Position numbers and translations under genes: made by a program. A DNA stretch of 64,000 nt from Prevotella sp. (GTDB lineage Bacteria; Bacteroidota; Bacteroidia; Bacteroidales; Bacteroidaceae), in NCBI GenBank assembly GCA_017940545.1, contig JAGAYI010000009.1, positions 16,852 through 80,851 on the forward strand. Reading direction: 5' to 3'. Each line of letters opens with the position of its first letter. The stretch's first letter is position 1. This document shows, piece by piece, positions 59,816-64,000 of the stretch. The notes under the pieces were generated by a model that was not told the origin of the DNA, made no database searches, and saw nothing but the letters and a program-made list of their open reading frames with translations.

Positions 59816-59871
59816 AAGACGTAAGACCCACAAGCTTTATTCTTACAAATTAAACATTAAACAATTAAAAA

Positions 59872-60123
59872 ATGGCAAACCACAAATCATCTCTTAAGAG
59901 AATCCGTCAGGACAAGAAGAAGGCCCTGCACAATCATTACTATGCAAAGACCATGCGCAACGCCGTACGTAAACTGCGTGCCATGACTAACAAGGACGAG
60001 GCAGCAAAGCTGTATCCAAGCGTACAGAAGATGCTCGACAAGCTGGCAAAGCGTAACATTATCCACAAGAACAAGGCAGCAAACCTGAAGTCAAGCCTTT
60101 GCAAGCACATCAGCAAGTTGTAA
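59872..60123 (+). CDS. rpsT: 30S ribosomal protein S20
   Basis: 83 residues, highly basic helical protein of the small subunit ([43 protein letters not shown]). Normal length. It follows tRNA-Glu and a structured leader. Confidence 0.96.
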   Translation: MANHKSSLKRIRQDKKKALHNHYYAKTMRNAVRKLRAMTNKDEAAKLYPSVQKMLDKLAKRNIIHKNKAANLKSSLCKHISKL

Positions 60124-60146
60124 GAAACAAACGAAAGAATAAGAAG

Positions 60147-60178
60147 GCACCAATGTCAATAAAGATGTTGGTGCTTTT
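60147..60178 (+). terminator. Intrinsic terminator of rpsT
   Basis: GCACCAA and TTGGTGC enclose a 14-nt loop, followed by TTTTATTTT. Confidence 0.8.
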
Positions 60179-60228
60179 ATTTTGTGCTTTTTTAGCAAAT
60201 AAACCTTCGCTTTTTTCGCTTTTTTTTG

Positions 60229-60236
60229 TACCTTTG
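60229..60236 (+). promoter_or_regulatory. -7 box of gyrB
   Basis: TACCTTTG, 25 bp upstream of the gyrB ATG at 60262. An upstream in-frame ATG at 60226 lies within it and is not used. Confidence 0.6.
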
Positions 60237-60261
60237 CACCATTATTGCGAAAAACAAGAAA

Positions 60262-62238
60262 ATGACTGAAGAACAACTGACTCAAGAACAGAATTATTCC
60301 GCGAGTAACATTCAGGTGCTCGAGGGACTGGAGGCCGTGCGCAAACGCCCGGCCATGTATATCGGAGACATTAGTGAGAAGGGGCTGCACCACTTGGTAA
60401 ACGAGACGGTGGACAACTCTATTGACGAGGCCATGGCAGGCTACTGTACACATATTGAAGTAACCATTAACGAAGACAACTCCATTACCGTTCAGGACAA
60501 TGGCCGTGGCATTCCCGTCGATGAGCATGAGAAAATGCACAAGTCAGCCCTTGAGGTTGTCATGACGGTGCTGCATGCCGGCGGTAAGTTCGACAAGGGT
60601 TCCTATAAGGTTTCGGGCGGTCTTCACGGCGTGGGCGTAAGCTGCGTGAACGCGCTCTCCACCCACATGATGTCGCAGGTGTTCCGCAACGGCCACATCT
60701 ACCAGCAGGAGTACGAGAAGGGTAAACCGCTCTACGACGTGAAGATTGTGGGCGATACTGACCGCACCGGCACACGCCAGCAGTTCTGGCCCGACGGCAG
60801 CATCTTCACCACCACCGAGTACAAGTACGACATCATTGCCCGCCGCATGCGCGAGCTGGCCTATCTGAATGCCGGCATTACCATTACGCTGAGCGACCTG
60901 CGCCCCGACGACGAGGGCAACCTGCGCCAGCCCGAGGTGTTCCACGCCAAGGACGGTCTGAAGGAGTTTGTGCGCTACGTTGACCGTCACCGCACGCATC
61001 TGGTTGATGACGTCATATACCTGAAAACCGAGAAGCAAGGCATCCCCATCGAGGTGGCCGTGATGTACAATACAGACTATAGCGAAAACATTCACTCTTA
61101 CGTCAATAACATCAACACCATCGAGGGTGGCACCCACCTGGCAGGTTTCCGTGCCGCACTGACACGTACGTTGAAGAAATACGCCGACACCGACCCGCAA
61201 ATATCAAAGCAGATTGAGAAGGCGAAGATAGAGATTGCCCCCGAGGACTTCCGCGAGGGACTGACGGCCGTCATCAGCATCAAAGTGGCAGAGCCCCAGT
61301 TCGAGGGACAGACCAAGACGAAGTTAGGCAACTCGGAAGTTGCCGGCGCCGTTCAGCAGGCTGTAGGCGAGGCACTGAGCAATTACCTGGAGGAACACCC
61401 GAAGGAGGCCAAGATGATTTGCGACAAGGTGGTGCTGGCAGCCACGGCGCGTATCGCGGCACGCAAGGCTCGCGAGAGCGTTCAGCGCAAGAACCCCATG
61501 ACGGGTGGCGGACTGCCCGGCAAGCTGGCCGACTGCTCCAACAAAGACCCGAAGGACTGCGAGATATTCCTCGTCGAGGGTGATTCGGCCGGCGGTAGTG
61601 CCAAGCAAGGCCGCGACCGTCACTTTCAGGCCATCCTGCCGTTGCGCGGTAAGATTCTGAACGTAGAGAAGGTACAGTGGCACCGTGTGTTCGAAGCCGA
61701 GTCGGTCATGAACATCATCCAGTCCATCGGCGTACGCTTCGGCGTTGATGGCGAGGGCGACCGCGAGGCCAACATCGACAAGCTTCGTTACGACAAGATC
61801 ATCATCATGACCGACGCCGATGTCGATGGTTCTCACATCGACACCCTCATCATGACGCTCTTCTACCGCTTCATGCCCCAGGTCATTCAGGGTGGACACC
61901 TCTACATTGCCACTCCCCCACTCTACAAGTGTACCTACAAGAAGTTCTCGGAGTACTGCTACACCGAGCAGCAGCGTCAGGCTTTCATCGACAAATACGT
62001 AGCTGGCGACGAAAACTCCACGGCTCTGCACACCCAGCGCTACAAAGGTCTGGGCGAAATGAACCCCGAGCAACTGTGGGAGACCACCATGAACCCCGAG
62101 AACCGTCTGCTGAAGCAGGTGACCATCGAAAATGCAGCCGAGGCCGACGAGATATTCTCCATGCTGATGGGCGACGACGTGGAGCCGCGCCGGGAGTTCA
62201 TTGAGAAGAACGCCACATACGCAAATATCGACGCTTAG
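60262..62238 (+). CDS. gyrB: DNA gyrase subunit B
   Basis: 658 residues. GHKL ATPase domain (NETVDNSIDEAMAGYCTHI, VQDNGRGIPVDEHEK, GGKFDKGSYKVSGGLHGVGVSCVNALS), transducer, then the Toprim domain with EGDSAGGSAKQGRDRHFQAILPLRGKILN and DADVDGSHIDTL, and the C-terminal QRYKGLGEMNPEQLWETTMNP. The QTK loop reads TKTKLGNSE. Supplies negative supercoiling together with GyrA. The length, about 650 rather than 804, is normal for non-enterobacterial GyrB. ParE is the alternative, but EQLWETTMNPENR favours GyrB. Confidence 0.93.
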   Translation: MTEEQLTQEQNYSASNIQVLEGLEAVRKRPAMYIGDISEKGLHHLVNETVDNSIDEAMAGYCTHIEVTINEDNSITVQDNGRGIPVDEHEKMHKSALEVVMTVLHAGGKFDKGSYKVSGGLHGVGVSCVNALSTHMMSQVFRNGHIYQQEYEKGKPLYDVKIVGDTDRTGTRQQFWPDGSIFTTTEYKYDIIARRMRELAYLNAGITITLSDLRPDDEGNLRQPEVFHAKDGLKEFVRYVDRHRTHLVDDVIYLKTEKQGIPIEVAVMYNTDYSENIHSYVNNINTIEGGTHLAGFRAALTRTLKKYADTDPQISKQIEKAKIEIAPEDFREGLTAVISIKVAEPQFEGQTKTKLGNSEVAGAVQQAVGEALSNYLEEHPKEAKMICDKVVLAATARIAARKARESVQRKNPMTGGGLPGKLADCSNKDPKDCEIFLVEGDSAGGSAKQGRDRHFQAILPLRGKILNVEKVQWHRVFEAESVMNIIQSIGVRFGVDGEGDREANIDKLRYDKIIIMTDADVDGSHIDTLIMTLFYRFMPQVIQGGHLYIATPPLYKCTYKKFSEYCYTEQQRQAFIDKYVAGDENSTALHTQRYKGLGEMNPEQLWETTMNPENRLLKQVTIENAAEADEIFSMLMGDDVEPRREFIEKNATYANIDA

Positions 62239-62277
62239 CTTCTTTCTTTAGCAATTAAGCATCAAAAGACAGTACAT

Positions 62278-62312
62278 GGGGTGAACACACGTCAGGGGTG
62301 TTCACCCCTTTA
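62278..62312 (+). terminator. Terminator of gyrB
   Basis: GGGGTGAACAC (62278-62288) and GTGTTCACCCC (62298-62308) form an 11-bp perfect stem followed by TTTA. Confidence 0.85.
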
Positions 62313-62390
62313 CTTATTATACTATATTATATATATAGAATAACCTGAAACTTTTTTCAATTTCCGTTTGGCTTTGTCATAACTTTTTCC

Positions 62391-62398
62391 TACCTTTG
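62391..62398 (+). promoter_or_regulatory. -7 box preceding element D
   Basis: TACCTTTG followed by GCACATGCAT, as before element B. It lies after the gyrB terminator and before a minus-strand gene, so it can only start a non-coding transcript. Confidence 0.6.
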
Positions 62399-62415
62399 CA
62401 CATGCATCGTATTCT

Positions 62416-62460
62416 GATTATTCAGATTACTCAGAATATTCTGATTACTCCGATTATTCA
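62416..62460 (+). repeat. Five tandem 9-bp repeats, GATTATTCA type
   Basis: GATTATTCA, GATTACTCA, GAATATTCT, GATTACTCC, GATTATTCA, followed by GAAATAACC as in the copy at 26252 (GAAACAACC). Confidence 0.9.
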
Positions 62461-62495
62461 GAAATAACCAGGAAACAACAGGTTTTCAGCGTTCG

Positions 62496-62637
62496 TTGCT
62501 ATTACTTTCAGCGCTCGCTGCTATTACTTTCAGCGGCCGCTGCTATTAGTTTCAGCGGCCGCTGAAACCCAGAGACCCCAGCAGTTTCTCCCGGTTTCCC
62601 CTACTCTCACTCCCGGTTTCCCCGGCAGTTTCTCCCA
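62496..62637 (+). repeat. 22-bp-period intergenic element, copy D
   Basis: Three GC units (62496-62517, 62518-62539, 62540-62561), a 10-bp spacer (62562-62571) and three further units (62572-62593, 62594-62615, 62616-62637). The palindrome TTTCAGCGGCCGCTGAAA is the same as in element B. Substitutions between the two copies are few and mostly fall in the first GC unit and in the last block's second unit. Confidence 0.9.
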
Positions 62638-62724
62638 GTTTGCGGCACCCTGTCTTTCCGTCCTTGGAATGTAAGCAAGCAAAGCGACATAGTCAGGCAG
62701 AGCGCAAGCACAACGTAAACATCC

Positions 62725-63354
62725 TTATCTTGCGGGGAAATCAAAGCGGTATCCGAGAGTCAGCCACAGCGAGTTGGTACGCCACGTTTCGTCCAAGAGT
62801 TCCACGTTGCAGAGGTTTGTCAGACCGATGTTATAGCGCAGGTCAAGCATCACCTGACGATATTCATAGGAGATGCCGACGGGAATTGAGAGGTTCACTT
62901 TCTTATAGAGCTTGCTTTCACTCTGCGACGAGCCGTCAGCCAATGCCGACTTGCTGCTGAGCAGGCAGCCCAACTGCAGGCCCGCCTTGACGGCAAGGCC
63001 TTCAGTCACATGAAAATTCTCGACGGCAGAAAAGTTCAGAAGGTTCAAATGACTCTTTTTCTCGCCTTCAGGAAAATCATGGCGGAAGCCCTCTTGCGAA
63101 TACCAGATGCCAACGGCCGTTGATAACGGCCGCATATAGTGGTAGCTGACTTCTGCACCTGCCACAAGGCCTATTCTGCGCTTTGGTCGGACGGCGTCAT
63201 CAAGGGTATAGTAGATTTCCTGTCCAGACATGGTCGACGAGTTAATGCCCACACGGGGTGTGACAGACCACCGTCCTGTTTCCTGCGACTGTGCCAAGGC
63301 GGCCAATGGAGCTGCCATGCCGAGCAGCATGGCAAAAAGTGTTCTTTTCATCAT
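62725..63354 (-). CDS. Outer-membrane beta-barrel protein (porin-like)
   Basis: 209 residues with a signal peptide (to ALAQS), then alternating strands (WSVTPRVGINSSTM, RIGLVAGAEVSYHYMRPLSTAVGIWYSQEG, GLAVKAGLQLGCLLSS, VNLSIPVGISYEYRQVMLDLRYNIGLTNL) and a closing strand ending LTLGYRFDFPAR, as in small OmpA/PorT-like barrels. The start may be the first or second ATG (63354 or 63351). Lies after element D and in the same direction as the barrel gene cut by the window edge. Confidence 0.82.
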   Translation of the reverse strand: MMKRTLFAMLLGMAAPLAALAQSQETGRWSVTPRVGINSSTMSGQEIYYTLDDAVRPKRRIGLVAGAEVSYHYMRPLSTAVGIWYSQEGFRHDFPEGEKKSHLNLLNFSAVENFHVTEGLAVKAGLQLGCLLSSKSALADGSSQSESKLYKKVNLSIPVGISYEYRQVMLDLRYNIGLTNLCNVELLDETWRTNSLWLTLGYRFDFPAR

Positions 63355-63430
63355 CTTGTCCTGATTTTGATTTCCTTTTATCTAATAAATGCTGAAAACA
63401 GGAATTTATTGTATCAAAAAGGTGAAAAGT

Positions 63431-64000
63431 TTACTTGCGTCCTTCCAGGTCATCATTCTCTATGGTCTTGTTGGTCTTTTTTACATTAGCATCAAGTGAG
63501 CCGATACGTAGGGTGATGCTGATGCCAGCCACGCGGGAATAACTACGTGAGGAACTCCATCCTGTATAGTCACCACGGTCAGTGTAGGAACGATAATACT
63601 CATACTTACTGCTGTTGAAGGGGTTATACACCCAGGCACGCACCGTCAGACGGTCGTCCTTCAGGAACGAGCGTTGCAATTGGAAGGAGTAGTTCCACGG
63701 GCCGCCGTCGCTGTAGCCATAAAGTCCGTTCAGATAGCGTCCCTGTTTGTTGAGCGAGAGGGTTAGCTTGAGTTTCCAGGGCAGCTGTTGCGATAGCTGG
63801 GTGTAGAATCCCGGTTGCCAGCCAGTATTACGGATTTGCTGGTTCTTGTTTTCACGCTCCACATACGACAGCCATCCATTCAGCATCCATTGTGTGCCGT
63901 TCCACGGTCGCCACTGCACGTAGGTGTTCAGTCCGTAGCGACGATATTTGCCCACGTTGCCGTAAGAACTGTAGATGATGCCTCCATTGACATATCGGTA
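63431..64000 (-). CDS. C-terminal part of a large outer-membrane beta-barrel protein, start outside window
   Basis: 189 residues are visible and the frame is open at the window edge. The sequence is a run of amphipathic strands with aromatic ends (YGLNTYVQWRPWNGTQWMLNGWLSYVE, GFYTQLSQQLPWKLKLTLSLNKQ, WNYSFQLQRSFLKDDRLTVRAWVYN, VAGISITLRIGSLDANVKKT). This is the pattern of the barrel of Bacteroidota 'outer membrane beta-barrel family' (OMP_b-brl_3) TonB-receptor-like proteins. A short charged tail (DDLEGRK) follows the last strand. Confidence 0.78.
   Translation of the reverse strand, partial: YRYVNGGIIYSSYGNVGKYRRYGLNTYVQWRPWNGTQWMLNGWLSYVERENKNQQIRNTGWQPGFYTQLSQQLPWKLKLTLSLNKQGRYLNGLYGYSDGGPWNYSFQLQRSFLKDDRLTVRAWVYNPFNSSKYEYYRSYTDRGDYTGWSSSRSYSRVAGISITLRIGSLDANVKKTNKTIENDDLEGRK

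Larger units (their letters stand above)
62239..62724. other. 486-bp intergenic region holding element D
   Basis: Contains, in order, the gyrB terminator, a promoter box (62391-62398), five 9-bp repeats (62416-62460) and element D (62496-62637). No gene seen. Confidence 0.75.

Noticed and set aside
60226-60261. Upstream start for gyrB
   Set aside because: The extra 12 codons overlap the TACCTTTG box, and GyrB homologues begin near MTEEQ.
62640-62960. 106-codon plus-strand open frame after element D
   Set aside because: Mostly opposite the barrel gene at 62725-63354; no family features.

Overview
The window reads as the chromosome of a Bacteroidales bacterium, most likely Prevotella or a close relative. 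Three things support this. First, almost every promoter I can see has the Bacteroidota -7 box TAnnTTTG. Second, the gene content is typical of the group: SusC/SusD, a C10 (streptopain-type) protease, a succinylornithine-type transcarbamylase, a glycine-lipid gene pair, an EnvC-DUF4292-TPR-dut operon, and a short secreted protein ending in the IYNLNGQRL type of C-terminus. Third, prfB lacks the programmed frameshift. No rRNA, phage, insertion sequence or CRISPR array is visible.

Layout. 1-4301: secreted C10 protease (cut by the window edge), a secreted adhesion-like protein, a PlsC-type acyltransferase and a lipoprotein. 4314-5390: threonine aldolase. 5612-18329: one long plus-strand block with a SusC/SusD pair and a third lipoprotein, then two consecutive copies of a two-gene module (a multi-pass DUF6057-like membrane protein followed by a beta-propeller lipoprotein with a CxxCH haem-type motif). 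18337-26014, mostly minus strand: argF', a helix-hairpin-helix protein, a sodium:neurotransmitter-type symporter, VanZ (plus strand), a CYTH protein, a 46-residue membrane peptide missing from simple ORF calls, prfB and an acyl-CoA ligase. 26634-35788: a PAP2 phosphatase fused to a barrel, an ArgE-like deacylase, the EnvC-DUF4292-TPR-dut operon and dgt. 35829-42602: a GH2 glycosidase, an ECF sigma/anti-sigma unit and the glycine-lipid genes.

42850-58635 is a complete dcw cluster in canonical Bacteroidota order (mraZ, rsmH, ftsL, ftsI, murE, mraY, murD, ftsW, murG, murC, ftsQ, ftsA, ftsZ). It supplies peptidoglycan precursors and the divisome, and two TGGGG direct repeats overlapping its promoter look like an MraZ operator. 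It is followed by recO, tRNA-Glu, rpsT with a structured leader, gyrB and two outer-membrane barrel genes.

The most unusual signal is not a gene. Four intergenic loci (about 1937-2161, 26227-26565, 40517-40729 and 62391-62637) share one architecture: a TAnnTTTG promoter, then three GC-rich hairpin-forming units of exactly 22 bp, then a 10-11 bp spacer, then three further 22-bp units built on CCCCGGCAGTTTCTCCC. The second set is nearly invariant. The first set changes sequence between loci while keeping period, phase and palindromy. I read this as an undescribed family of transcribed repeats or protein-binding arrays. The second most interesting item is the duplicated DUF6057/propeller-CxxCH module beside SusC/SusD.
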